The notes under the pieces: generated by a model
Database searches by the model: none
What the model was told of the DNA's origin: nothing
The model's input: only the letters and a program-made list of their open reading frames with translations
Shown here: piece after piece, positions 19,810-28,194 of the stretch
Layout of the letters: each line of letters starts with the position of its first letter
Position numbering within the stretch: the first letter of the stretch is position 1
Program-made: the position numbers and the translations under genes
Assembly (NCBI RefSeq): GCF_900103275.1
Contig: NZ_FNGP01000001.1
Coordinates: 310,001-374,000 of the forward strand
Reading direction: 5' to 3'
Length of the DNA: 64,000 bases
Source of the DNA: Tessaracoccus oleiagri
GTDB taxonomy: Bacteria > Actinomycetota > Actinomycetes > Propionibacteriales > Propionibacteriaceae

Positions 19810-20381
19810 TCAGACCGGGCGCTCGCCACGCGCCACACGGCTGACGATGGCCGCGATCCGTGCCCGCTTGGTCTCGGGTCGCTTCGCCAGCGCCACCCAC
19901 CCCAGTGCCTGTTTCCGCAGGCTGTTCGTGCACGCGTCCCACCCTGGTCTCGCGCCCGGCGTGGCGTCGAGCGCTTCCCGCAGCTCGGGCGGTTCCTCCA
20001 ACGCCTCAACCGCGTCGAACACTGTCCACATCCCGTTGGCCTTGGCCTTCTCGATGGCCGCGATGCCCGCCGGCTGCAGGCGCCCCTCGCGCTCAAGCTC
20101 GGCAACGCGGGCCTTGTTGGACGCCGCCCACGGGCTGCTGCCCCGCCGCGGCGCCATCCACTGCATCGACCGGTCGTCGTCGAGCACCTTCACCTGGCCG
20201 TCGATCCAGCCCCAGCACAGCGCCTCACGGACCAGCTCGTCGTACGAGGGGGAGACGCGCCCCGAGTGCTTCCGCCAAGTCACCACCCAGACCCCTCGCG
20301 TCGGGTGTGATTGGCCGCCAGCCAGTCATGCCAGTCGGCCAGCGCGCCGGGTTGGAACCGCTCCCCTCTCGCCTCTCCCAT
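19810..20381 (-). pseudogene. YdeI/OmpD-associated family protein, frameshifted
   Basis: From 20286 to 19810 a 158-residue frame encodes most of a YdeI-type protein (EALCWGWIDGQVK, SPWAASNKARV). The normal N-terminus, MGEARGERFQPG through DWLAANH, is present in another frame starting at ATG 20381. Removing two bases of a CACA run (about 20305-20309) would join the frames as WLAANHPTRGVWVVTW, as the family requires. The gene is therefore either a recent pseudogene or contains a sequencing error. A shorter product could still initiate at GTG 20286. The function of this family is poorly known. It sits inside the LacI-regulated sugar locus but has no evident link to it. Confidence 0.75.
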
Positions 20382-20431
20382 GCGTCGATTGTGTCATCGA
20401 GTCGCGCAGCCACGACGGAGAGAGGCCTCGC

Positions 20432-21451
20432 TCAGCTCCGCGGGGGGAACTGCTCGTCGAGCCACCCGACGAGGCCGGCGGCGTCCACGTCGTGCCCGCC
20501 CTCGTGGATCTGCAGCGACACCCGGTCGGCTACGCCGAGGCGCTCCCAGTGCGCGCTGGCCTTGCGGAACTCCTCCGCGACGTCCGGCCACCAGCCGATC
20601 TGGTCCGCACGGCCGTGCTGGACGAGGAAGGGCCGGGGGCACACGAGCGAGGCGAGGTCCGCGTCGCCGAAGCCGACGAGGTGGCCCTGCAGGAACGCGT
20701 GGTCCTCGGCCTCGTCGTAGAACGACGACCAGCGCGTGTCCTGAACCACCATCTTGTTGGACCGTTGATTGAAGAACCCGAGCGTCGCGACGGCGGACGC
20801 CCGCTCGTCGAGCGGAGCCCAGAACTGCGCCGCGAGGCCGCCCCAGCTCATGCCCGTGAGCGCGTACCCGTCGACGTCGACCTCCGGCGCCACCTCGGCC
20901 ACGGCCGCCAGCAGGCGCTGGAACCGGGCGAACTCGTGGCCCTCCATCGTCGTGCCCGCGAGCCGGGCGAGGGACTGCGCACGGTTGCGCGGCGGGATGC
21001 CGATGAGGTTCATGGGGGCCAGCACGGCATACCCGGCGTCGACGAGCTTCTGCCCGACGGCGTCGTAGGTGCCCTTCGCGTCGCCGAGCCCCATCACGCG
21101 CTCCGGCGTGGAGCCGAGCCCGTGCTGGAAGACGACCAGCCTCGTCGCCCCCTCGGGCGCGACGAGGAGCCCCTGCGCGGTGAGGTGGCGGTCGAGACGG
21201 ACCGTCAGCCAGAGGCCGCCGGGAACGTCCGACTCGCGGGTCTCGATGCCCTCGACGGCGAACTCCGGCACCCCCAGCAAGCGGCGCCACTCGTCGCGGC
21301 GAGCCTGCACGCTGACGGCGTAGGCGTCCGTCGACGAGTAGTCGCGGCCCCAGAGCGGACGCGCGCGCTCGTCGTACTCGTCGACGAGCACCGTGCGGAA
21401 GTAGTGCTCCAGCTCCGCGGCGTAGCCTTCCTGGCGGGCCTCGAGGTTCAT
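20432..21451 (-). CDS. Alpha/beta hydrolase, esterase-like
   Basis: This 339-residue hydrolase has the nucleophile elbow TGMSWGGLAA, an acid candidate in HGRADQIGWW and the terminal histidine in HEGGHDVD, together giving a full Ser-Asp-His triad. It resembles dienelactone hydrolase/acetyl-xylan-esterase-like carbohydrate esterases. No signal peptide is seen, so it is cytoplasmic. The ATG at 21451 lies two bases after the permease stop, so it belongs to the ABC transporter operon and is probably translationally coupled. It may remove acyl groups from imported oligosaccharides, which is inferred from context. Confidence 0.82.
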   Translation of the reverse strand: MNLEARQEGYAAELEHYFRTVLVDEYDERARPLWGRDYSSTDAYAVSVQARRDEWRRLLGVPEFAVEGIETRESDVPGGLWLTVRLDRHLTAQGLLVAPEGATRLVVFQHGLGSTPERVMGLGDAKGTYDAVGQKLVDAGYAVLAPMNLIGIPPRNRAQSLARLAGTTMEGHEFARFQRLLAAVAEVAPEVDVDGYALTGMSWGGLAAQFWAPLDERASAVATLGFFNQRSNKMVVQDTRWSSFYDEAEDHAFLQGHLVGFGDADLASLVCPRPFLVQHGRADQIGWWPDVAEEFRKASAHWERLGVADRVSLQIHEGGHDVDAAGLVGWLDEQFPPRS

Positions 21452-21453
21452 GC

Positions 21454-22386
21454 TCAGCCCTTCACGCCCGACATGATCGCGCCCTCGGTGAAGTGGCGCG
21501 ACGCGAACAGGTACGCGATGAGGATGGGGGCCAGCGCGATCGCCGAACCGGCGAGCGTCGAACTCAGCGGCGCGTTCTCCTGGAGCATCCGCGCGACGCC
21601 GGTGGTGAGCACCTGCACGTCGGGGTGCTGGGCGACGACGAGCGGCCACAGGAAGTCGTTCCAGTGCCACAGGAAGACGAACAGACCGAGCGTGGCAAGG
21701 ATCGGCTTGCACAGCGGGATGATGATCGTGAAGAAGATCCGCGCCTCGCCAGCCCCATCGACCTTCGCCGCCTCGATGAGCTCGTCGGGGATGCTCGTGA
21801 TGAACTGCCGCATCAGGAACGTGGCCTGCACGTTGACGAGCGTCGGCAGAATGAGGCCCCAGTAGGTGTTGACGCCGCCCATCTTCGAGATGAGCATGAA
21901 CTGCGGGATCAAGGTCACGTGGTACGGCACCATCACCATCGCGATGAACATCCAGAACAGCACCTCGCGCCCGCGGAATCGCTTCTTGGCGAAGCCGTAG
22001 CCGGCCATCGACGCGAACAGCAGGACGAAGAACACCGACACGAACGAGTAGATCGCCGTGTTCATCAGCCAGCGGGGCATCTTGCCGGTGTTCCAGATCT
22101 GCGCGTAGTGCTGGAAGGTGAGGTCCTTCGGCACCAACGAGTCGGGGAACGTCAGCGGCACGCCGGGTTCGCGCAACGACATGATGAGCATGGCGTAGAA
22201 CGGGAATAGCGACACGATGCCCGCCAGTACGAGGATCGTGTACTGCACCACGGCGGCCCAGCCGCGGGGGGCAAGGTTGTCCCGCTCGGCAACCAGCTTC
22301 GCGGGCCTCGCCTTCTTCGGCTCGCGGTCCTCGGCCAGGATCTGCCCGGCATCCAGGACGGAGGAACTGGTCGTCACGTCACTCAC
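21454..22386 (-). CDS. Carbohydrate ABC transporter permease (MalG/CUT1 type)
   Basis: This 310-residue permease has about six membrane helices after a hydrophilic N-terminus. The ATPase-contacting EAA loop is visible as ELIEAAKVDGAGEARIFFTII. It is one half of the transmembrane channel of a CUT1 sugar importer. It overlaps the partner permease by eight bases and is followed at once by the alpha/beta hydrolase. No ATP-binding subunit is encoded here, so the importer probably uses a shared MsiK-type ATPase. Confidence 0.94.
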   Translation of the reverse strand: MSDVTTSSSVLDAGQILAEDREPKKARPAKLVAERDNLAPRGWAAVVQYTILVLAGIVSLFPFYAMLIMSLREPGVPLTFPDSLVPKDLTFQHYAQIWNTGKMPRWLMNTAIYSFVSVFFVLLFASMAGYGFAKKRFRGREVLFWMFIAMVMVPYHVTLIPQFMLISKMGGVNTYWGLILPTLVNVQATFLMRQFITSIPDELIEAAKVDGAGEARIFFTIIIPLCKPILATLGLFVFLWHWNDFLWPLVVAQHPDVQVLTTGVARMLQENAPLSSTLAGSAIALAPILIAYLFASRHFTEGAIMSGVKG

Positions 22387-23290
22387 CCCTATTCATCACG
22401 GCGCGCTGGATCAGGGCCAGGGAAACAAGCAGGATCATCATGGCGACGCCGATAGCGGCGGCATAGCCGAAGTGGAACAACCGGAAGGCCTCCTCGTAGA
22501 GGAGCATTCCGAGCACATTGGTGGAGCCTGACGGGCCACCACCGGTCATGACGAAGACGACGTCGAACACCTGGAAGGAGAACGTTGTCTCGATCACGAC
22601 CAGGAAGAAGAGCTGGGGCTTCAGCTGCGGGAACGTCACGAACCAGAACCGCTGCCACCCGTTGGCGCCGTCGATGGAGGCGGCCTCGTCGAGTTCGCGG
22701 GGCAGGTCCTGCAGACGCGCCAGCACGATGAGCATGTCGAACCCGAAACGGCCCCAGACCGCGACGAAGACGATGGCGGCCAACGCCAGAACCGGCTGAC
22801 CCAACCATGACCGGCCGTCGCCCCCTACGAGCTGGGCGAGGCTCGGGACGATGCCACCCGCGTTGAACACCCAGACGAACACTGCACCGGCGAGGACCAG
22901 CGAGGTGATCGAGGGGATGAAGTAGGCGGCGCGGAAGAATTTGATGAACGGCGCGATTCGTCGGACCAGGATGGCCAACGTGATGGAGACCGTCATGAGG
23001 ATCGGTACGACAGCGACCGTGAAGATGACCGTCACCCAGAAGGAGTTCCAGAAGGCGCGATCGGTCAGCATGTCGCGGTAGTTGTCAAGTCCGAGGAACT
23101 CGAAGGCTCCGGTGATCTTGAAGTCACCGAGCGAGATGAGAATCCCACCGAACACGGGGAAGAGCTTGAAGACGAAGAAGAGGACGACTACCGGGAGGAC
23201 GAAAATCACCCCCGCGAGGGCCTCCCGGCGCTGGACGAGCCGGCGCCGGGAGGTCTTCCCCACAGATGTGGTGGGCTTGGCGAGATGCAT
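22379..23290 (-). CDS. Carbohydrate ABC transporter permease (MalF/CUT1 type)
   Basis: This 303-residue permease has about six helices and an EAA loop reading LPRELDEAASIDGANGWQRF. It begins two bases after the solute-binding-protein stop. It pairs with the downstream MalG-type permease to form the importer channel. A related permease is encoded in the second locus at 63293 (shared LARL(Q/N)(D/E)(L/I)PRE and WVFNAGG/WIFNAGG segments). Confidence 0.94.
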   Translation of the reverse strand: MHLAKPTTSVGKTSRRRLVQRREALAGVIFVLPVVVLFFVFKLFPVFGGILISLGDFKITGAFEFLGLDNYRDMLTDRAFWNSFWVTVIFTVAVVPILMTVSITLAILVRRIAPFIKFFRAAYFIPSITSLVLAGAVFVWVFNAGGIVPSLAQLVGGDGRSWLGQPVLALAAIVFVAVWGRFGFDMLIVLARLQDLPRELDEAASIDGANGWQRFWFVTFPQLKPQLFFLVVIETTFSFQVFDVVFVMTGGGPSGSTNVLGMLLYEEAFRLFHFGYAAAIGVAMMILLVSLALIQRAVMNRGE

Positions 23291-23292
23291 GG

Positions 23293-24555
23293 TCAGCCGA
23301 CGATGTCTTCGGCCTGTGCCTGCATATCGGCGACGGCGTCCTCGGGCGACTTCTGTCCCAGGAGAACCGACTGCATCTCGGCGATGATCACCGAGTTGAC
23401 CTCACGGGCCTTCGGGTGCTGAACACCCGGGGTCACCACGTCGAGGTACTTGCCGGCTTCGGCCTCGGGCGAGCCCTCTTCCATGGTGAGCTCGGCGGAT
23501 TCCTTCGGCGGGTAGAACAGGCTGAAGTCGTGGATCGCCGTCAACTGCTCGGGCTGGGTGATCCAGTTGAGGAAGACCGCGGCGGCCTCCTTCTGGTCGG
23601 AGCCTTCGAGGAGGGTGAACGAGCCGATGGTGCCGTAGCCGGCGCTCGTGACGTTCTCCAGCGGCGGGCCCACGACACGATCATCGCCCCAGTACGGCTT
23701 CATGATGCCGGCGCCCTGACTCATCTCACAGACGACGGTGCCCTCGGCGATGCCGGACTGCTCCGTCGGGACTGCGGTGACCGAGTCATCGACGTCGATG
23801 TAGCCCTCGTCGGCGAGGGTCCGGAGGAATTTCACGGCCTCGAGCACCTCGGGGGAGTCGAGCGTCGGGTTGCCCTCTTCGTCGAACGTACTGCCGCCGG
23901 CCTGCTGGACGTAGGGCAGGAAGCCCATGTCCATGGCGTCGTTCGGCTTGAACCCGAGCTGGGTCGCGTAGAGGCCCTTGGCCTTGGCGGCCTCGCCGAG
24001 CGCGAGGAGGTCGTCCCAGGTCTTCGGCACATCCATGCCAACCTGCTCCAGGAGCGGGCCGTTGCAGACGGTCGGCACGACCGACATCAGGATCGGGGCG
24101 CTGTACTGGTTGCCGTCGATGTTGCCGTACTTGAGCGCGTTCTCGTAGTACCCGTCGGTGACAAGGAAGTCCTGCAGCGGCGCGAGAGCACCCTGCGCCT
24201 GGTACTGCACGATCTCGTTGGGGATCATGTAGACGATGTCGGGCGCCACGCCGCCGGCGATAGCGCTCGACAGGGCGGTGTCGCGGTCGGCCCAGGGAAG
24301 GACCTCGTTCGTGACCTTGATGTTGGGGTACTCGTCCATGAAGGCGTCGACCTGGGACTTCCAGAAGTCCTCGTCGGCGTTGGCGCGGACCTCGGGGCTG
24401 ATCGGGAAGGTGCGGAACGTGATGTCGCCGCTGATCTCCGCGGCTTCGTCGCCGGTGGGCGGGGCGTCGGGCGTGTCCGCCGCGGCGGAACAGGCGGCCA
24501 GCAGGCCGGCGGCCGTGATGGCGGCTGCGGCCCGGGCGTAGCGTCTGATGATCAC
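23293..24555 (-). CDS. Extracellular solute-binding lipoprotein (family 1)
   Basis: This 420-residue binding protein has a lipoprotein signal with lipobox LLAAC near residue 22, so it is anchored outside the membrane. Family 1 landmarks include VLPWADRDTALSSAIAGG and APDIVYMIPNE. The GTG start has a good GGAGAG site upstream. It is clearly paralogous to the protein at 61982: both contain FDEEGN, a WGDDRVV-PPL segment and a LMSVVP-VC segment. It delivers an oligosaccharide of unknown type to the two permeases. It is controlled from the promoter region holding operator site 3. Confidence 0.95.
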   Translation of the reverse strand: MIIRRYARAAAAITAAGLLAACSAAADTPDAPPTGDEAAEISGDITFRTFPISPEVRANADEDFWKSQVDAFMDEYPNIKVTNEVLPWADRDTALSSAIAGGVAPDIVYMIPNEIVQYQAQGALAPLQDFLVTDGYYENALKYGNIDGNQYSAPILMSVVPTVCNGPLLEQVGMDVPKTWDDLLALGEAAKAKGLYATQLGFKPNDAMDMGFLPYVQQAGGSTFDEEGNPTLDSPEVLEAVKFLRTLADEGYIDVDDSVTAVPTEQSGIAEGTVVCEMSQGAGIMKPYWGDDRVVGPPLENVTSAGYGTIGSFTLLEGSDQKEAAAVFLNWITQPEQLTAIHDFSLFYPPKESAELTMEEGSPEAEAGKYLDVVTPGVQHPKAREVNSVIIAEMQSVLLGQKSPEDAVADMQAQAEDIVG

Positions 24556-24583
24556 AACTCTCCTTTGGGTTGACGGGACTCCG

Positions 24584-24606
24584 TTGAGAAAACCTTATCT
24601 AGCAAA
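24584..24606. promoter_or_regulatory. Candidate LacI-family operator, site 3
   Basis: TTGAGAAAACCTTATCTAGC begins at 24584, followed by AAA, about 30-50 bases upstream of the solute-binding-protein start. It shares TTGAGAAAACCTT with site 2 and AGAAAACC-T plus a CTAGCAA stretch with site 1. An imperfect inverted repeat, AACCTT around CTAG to AAGGGTT, covers 24591-24611. Confidence 0.55.
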
Positions 24607-24642
24607 GGGTTGCTTGTCTAGGGGCGTGATTGATTTGTTATC

Positions 24643-24660
24643 GCCCGGGGTGAACCGGGC
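24643..24660 (-). terminator. Short hairpin after lacI-family gene
   Basis: GCCCGG (24643-24648) and CCGGGC (24655-24660) flank six bases just past the regulator's stop codon. It could end its transcript before the transporter promoter. No clear T-run is present. Confidence 0.35.
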
Positions 24661-24670
24661 CGAGGGATCT

Positions 24671-25690
24671 TCAGTCGGTCCGGACCGGTCCCGTCGACTC
24701 GCGGATGGCGAGCTGCGGCTGCACCTCGAAATGGGCCACCTCACCCTCCAAGGCTTTCAGACCGAGCTCCATCGCGCGCCGGCCCATCTCGTCCAATGGG
24801 ACATGGGCCGAGGTCAGTGAAGGAACGAGGTCCTTGGACACTTCGATGTCGTTGAACCCGGCCACCGAGATCTTCCCGGGCACGGCGATCCCGCGCTCAC
24901 GCAGCTGCACCAGCGCACCGAGCGCCATCTGGTCGGCCGTGGCTGCGATCGCAGTGACGTCCGGGTGCTCGTCGAGGATCCTGGCCGCCGCCTCGTACCC
25001 GCCGTCGCGCGTGGGCTCGGTCTCCTGGCACACGAGGTCGTCGCCGAACACGTCGCGGAATCCGGCGCACCGGTCACGCGTCGAGAGGAGTCGCGGGTCG
25101 CCGGTGATGAGGGCGATGCGCCGGTGCCCCAGCCCGTGGAGGTGCTCCGCGACCTCCCGCGCGGCGGCGCGGTTGTCGAACCGGACGTGGCAGGCGGGCA
25201 ACTCGTCGGACACCTCGTGGTGACCGATGAGTACCGCGGCGTTGCCGGACTTCATGAAGGCGCCGAGGCTGCGCTCCAGCCCGGTGGTGTACGCCTCGTC
25301 GTCGAGGCCCGAACCGGCGACGATCATGATGTCGACGCGTTGCGCGCGGAGGCGCCGCAGGGTGTCGAGCTCGGTCTCCGGTTCGCGGAACGTGTTGACC
25401 ACGGTGACCATGTAGCCGGCCTTCCCCGCGACTTCGTGGATACCGCCGACCATTCCCGAGAAGAAGGGGTCGGAGACGTCGCCCACGAGTACGCCGACGG
25501 TGGACGATCGGCCCCGCAGCAGGCCCCGGGCGTTGGCGTTGGGAACGTAGTCGAGCTCGGACGCCACCTGGAGGACACGCTGCCGGAGTTCTTCCTTGAC
25601 CGGGTAGTCGCTGCCGGAGAGGACGCGCGACGCGGTCGCCAACGAGACGCCTGCCTGCTCGGCGATCTGTTTGAGGTTTACGGCGCTCAT
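24671..25690 (-). CDS. LacI-family transcriptional regulator
   Basis: This 339-residue regulator has an N-terminal LacI helix-turn-helix (NLKQIAEQAGVSLATASRVL) with the hinge helix ending NARGLLRG. A periplasmic-binding-protein-like effector domain follows. It lies directly upstream of the transporter operon on the same strand. By analogy with LacI/CUT1 pairs it should repress the operon until a sugar or derivative binds. The three similar sites at 17513, 17658 and 24584 are the best candidate operators. Upstream of its start lies GGGAAAGGCACTTCCC, a possible autoregulatory site. Confidence 0.94.
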   Translation of the reverse strand: MSAVNLKQIAEQAGVSLATASRVLSGSDYPVKEELRQRVLQVASELDYVPNANARGLLRGRSSTVGVLVGDVSDPFFSGMVGGIHEVAGKAGYMVTVVNTFREPETELDTLRRLRAQRVDIMIVAGSGLDDEAYTTGLERSLGAFMKSGNAAVLIGHHEVSDELPACHVRFDNRAAAREVAEHLHGLGHRRIALITGDPRLLSTRDRCAGFRDVFGDDLVCQETEPTRDGGYEAAARILDEHPDVTAIAATADQMALGALVQLRERGIAVPGKISVAGFNDIEVSKDLVPSLTSAHVPLDEMGRRAMELGLKALEGEVAHFEVQPQLAIRESTGPVRTD

Positions 25691-25851
25691 GCGTGAAGGG
25701 TACTGGGAAAGGCACTTCCCGACCCACTAGTCGTGACAAGTCCGTGACAAAGTGATCGGGTGTCGTTCGTTCCCCTTGCGCGTTTCGTGCGCGCGTGCCA
25801 AGCCACCGGGGCGGTGGAGCTTCGACCCGCGTTCCAACTAGGGTGCTCCCC

Positions 25852-27261
25852 GTGAGCACACCCGTCCAAGAGGAAGACCTCGCGCGCGTAACGATCATCT
25901 CGTCGCACCGCCGGGTCGATCTCGCGCTGCCCGGTTCGGTGAGCCTGAGCGAGCTGCTGCCCAGCATCCTGCGCTTCGCGGGCCTCGAGGCCAACTCCCC
26001 CACCGACGCCGTGCACGCCTGGGTGCTGCAGCGGTTCGGCTCCGATCCGTTCGACCTCTACGCCCCGATCAGCAAGCTCGGCATCCGCGACGGGGAGACC
26101 CTCCACCTGCGGCAGCGGGAGAACGCCATCCCCGACGCGGCATTCGACGACGTCGTCGACGCGGTGGCGAGCGCGACGAACGCGCGTCCGTCGTGGGCCG
26201 CGCGGCACTCCCGCACCATCTCGCTGGTGCTGCTCGGCGTGCTGTTGGTGTTCATGCCGTTCCTGATCATCCTGGGCACGTCGGACGAGGGCCGCCTCGC
26301 CCGCGGCATCGTGCTCGCGGCCACGGGATTCCTGTCGTTCGCCGCCTTCATCGCGGCCATCGCGCTCGCCCGCGCGGCGCGCGAGCGTCCGACGTCGACG
26401 GTGCTGGCTTGGTGCAGCGTCGTGCTGGCCGGCGTCGTGGGCTGGTACCTGCCGTACGTGATCGCCACCAACGCGGCGCTGCACATACACATCCTCATGG
26501 CGTCTTCGCTGGTCCTCGCATCCGCGGCGGCGAACGCCCTCGCGGCGCGCGTGCACACCATGCCGCTCTTCGCCGCGGCGCTGTTCGGGGGCATCATGCT
26601 GGCGTCCTCGTCGGTCATGGCGCTCAACTTCGGGCACGACGCGGAGGTGGCGGCCGGCACGATGGCCGTCCTGGTGTTCGTCACCGCGTTCTTCCCGACG
26701 CTCAGCTTCCAGATCGCCGGCATCGCGCTGCCCAATCTCCCGGTGACCACGGAGGCCATGCTCGCCGACGACACACCCGTGCAGTCGGACATCGTGGAGC
26801 GCGCGGTGTTCGCCGACCGGCTGCTCGCCGGCATGCTGACCGGCACGGTGGCCGCGGCGACCGCGTCGGCGTTCATCGCGATGCAGCAGGGCAGCGTCTG
26901 GGCGGTGGCGCTGGTGCTCAGCGTCGGGCTGGCCTTCCTGATGCGGGCCCGCGCGTTCGTGGGGCTCGCCCAGCGGCTGGCGCTGCTGCTCGGCGGCGCG
27001 GTCATCACCGGCGTCGGCGTGCTCGCGATCGCGATGGCGGCCACCTCGTCGCTGATCGGACTACTGGTCCTCTTCGGCGTGACGCTGCTCGGTGCGTACC
27101 TGCTCGCCCACTACTCCGCCAGTTGGCACGCGAAGATCCTCTCCCCCACGTGGGGCCGCTGGGGCGACATCTTCGAGTGGCTCGCGATCATCGGGATCGT
27201 CCCCTTCATGCTGGGCGTGCTCGACTTCTACGTCTGGTTCCGGTCCCTCTTCAACATTTGA
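25852..27261 (+). CDS. eccD: ESX type VII secretion membrane protein EccD
   Basis: EccD forms the central membrane pore scaffold of ESX systems. The protein has about 469 residues. An N-terminal ubiquitin-like domain (RVTIISSHRRVDLALPG to LHLRQREN, about residues 8-90) is followed by about eleven membrane helices, ending in FYVWFRSLF. I chose GTG 25852 because the ubiquitin-like fold begins shortly after it; the frame stays open to 25795. It is 11.8 kb away from eccC, with an unrelated sugar locus in between. Its 3' end is followed by a large inverted repeat. Confidence 0.93.
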   Translation: MSTPVQEEDLARVTIISSHRRVDLALPGSVSLSELLPSILRFAGLEANSPTDAVHAWVLQRFGSDPFDLYAPISKLGIRDGETLHLRQRENAIPDAAFDDVVDAVASATNARPSWAARHSRTISLVLLGVLLVFMPFLIILGTSDEGRLARGIVLAATGFLSFAAFIAAIALARAARERPTSTVLAWCSVVLAGVVGWYLPYVIATNAALHIHILMASSLVLASAAANALAARVHTMPLFAAALFGGIMLASSSVMALNFGHDAEVAAGTMAVLVFVTAFFPTLSFQIAGIALPNLPVTTEAMLADDTPVQSDIVERAVFADRLLAGMLTGTVAAATASAFIAMQQGSVWAVALVLSVGLAFLMRARAFVGLAQRLALLLGGAVITGVGVLAIAMAATSSLIGLLVLFGVTLLGAYLLAHYSASWHAKILSPTWGRWGDIFEWLAIIGIVPFMLGVLDFYVWFRSLFNI

Positions 27262-27273
27262 GCCGGGCCAGGC

Positions 27274-27534
27274 GACTGAGCAAGGCGCGAAGCGCCGCGT
27301 CGAAGGCGCGTGGATCAGCTCAAGATCGAGCGCGAGCGGAGCGAGCTGGCCGAGATCCGGGCGCGGCTGCGCTGGAAACCTCCCCGCGCCTGACTCGCCT
27401 GCGGCCGTGCCGAGACCCGGCGCGGCTTCGCAGGGACGGTCAGGCCGAGATCTCGACCAGCTCGCTCCGCTCGCGCTCGATCTTCGCCAGATTCCTGAGC
27501 CTTCGACGCGGTCGCTGCGCTCCCTTGCTCAGTC
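27274..27534. repeat. Large (261 bp) inverted repeat between eccD and the eccE operon
   Basis: The left arm (27274-27357) begins GACTGAGCAAGG and ends GAGCTGGCCGAGATC. The right arm (27449-27534) reads as its reverse complement with limited mismatches. The inner 36 bases of the arms, from AAGATCGAGCGCGAGCGG to the GAGATC end, match with a single mismatch. The centre contains further pairing (GCCTGAC with GTCAGGC). The right arm ends immediately before the stop codon of the gene at 27535. The outer part is related to the CCTTCGAGAC family (GCCTTCGACGCGGTCGCTGCG). Confidence 0.8.
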
Positions 27535-28194
27535 TCAGGAACCGGGCGAAAACAGTAGCCGGAACTCGGTCGGGCTCGGAGGCATGGCGACGCGCGCGAT
27601 GCGGCGCACGGTCGCCAGGGCGACCTCCGTCTCGCCGAGGCCGGAGGCCGACTTCACCTGGCTCGCGGGGAGGGCGTAGGCGCGGCGGAGGTTCTCGCCG
27701 GTCCGCCCGTCGAGCGACGAGACCATGACGACGTCGCTGTTGCGCAGTTCGCTCACCGCCCGCGACGAGGCCGGGTCGCCGACGTGCGCGACGGCCTGCC
27801 AGGCGCCGAGACGGTGGGTCGGGCCGATGGCGCCCACCTCGTCGACGATGAGGCTCGGCCGGAAGGGCCGGCCCTGGCCCGGCACGTTCTCCGGGGTGTG
27901 GAGCAGGTCGATGGTGCCGCCGCAGGCCCGGATGGTGTCGGCGAGCGACAGCCATTCGCGGTGGTCGCGCGCCAGCACCGACAGGTGGGCGCCCAGGCAC
28001 ATGGCGCGGAAGGCGACCAACCAACGCATGTAGTCGGGGACCGCGAGGAACAGTCGGGTGGGCTGGGGTCGGAAGAGCCGCAGCGTCACGGGTCCCCCCG
28101 GGCCCCGGCCGAGCAGGAGCCCGGAGGGCCCCGTCGCGACGACGGACTCGACGCTCTCACGGTCGGGGGCGAGGGCCTGGAAGTCGACGGTCAC
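27535..28194 (-). CDS. ESX-associated protein of unknown function
   Basis: This 219-residue protein has no clear membrane helix and no motif I can name. It contains a hydrophobic patch, RLFLAVPDYMRWLVAFRAM, near residue 50 and mixed alpha/beta character with no signal peptide, so it is probably cytoplasmic. Its GTG start overlaps the eccE stop by four bases (GTGA), a strong sign that it works with the secretion system. It could be a substrate chaperone or an adaptor of the EccE subunit. The function is not assignable from sequence. Confidence 0.75.
   Translation of the reverse strand: MTVDFQALAPDRESVESVVATGPSGLLLGRGPGGPVTLRLFRPQPTRLFLAVPDYMRWLVAFRAMCLGAHLSVLARDHREWLSLADTIRACGGTIDLLHTPENVPGQGRPFRPSLIVDEVGAIGPTHRLGAWQAVAHVGDPASSRAVSELRNSDVVMVSSLDGRTGENLRRAYALPASQVKSASGLGETEVALATVRRIARVAMPPSPTEFRLLFSPGS

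Noticed and set aside
23266-24573. 435-residue plus-strand frame opposite the solute-binding protein
   Set aside because: It has no domain, and the opposite strand carries a lipoprotein with family-typical motifs in a coupled operon.
14100-25750. Integrated mobile element between the two ESX blocks
   Set aside because: No integrase, transposase, tRNA gene, direct repeat or att-like site found at either edge, so only a rearrangement of unknown mechanism can be stated.
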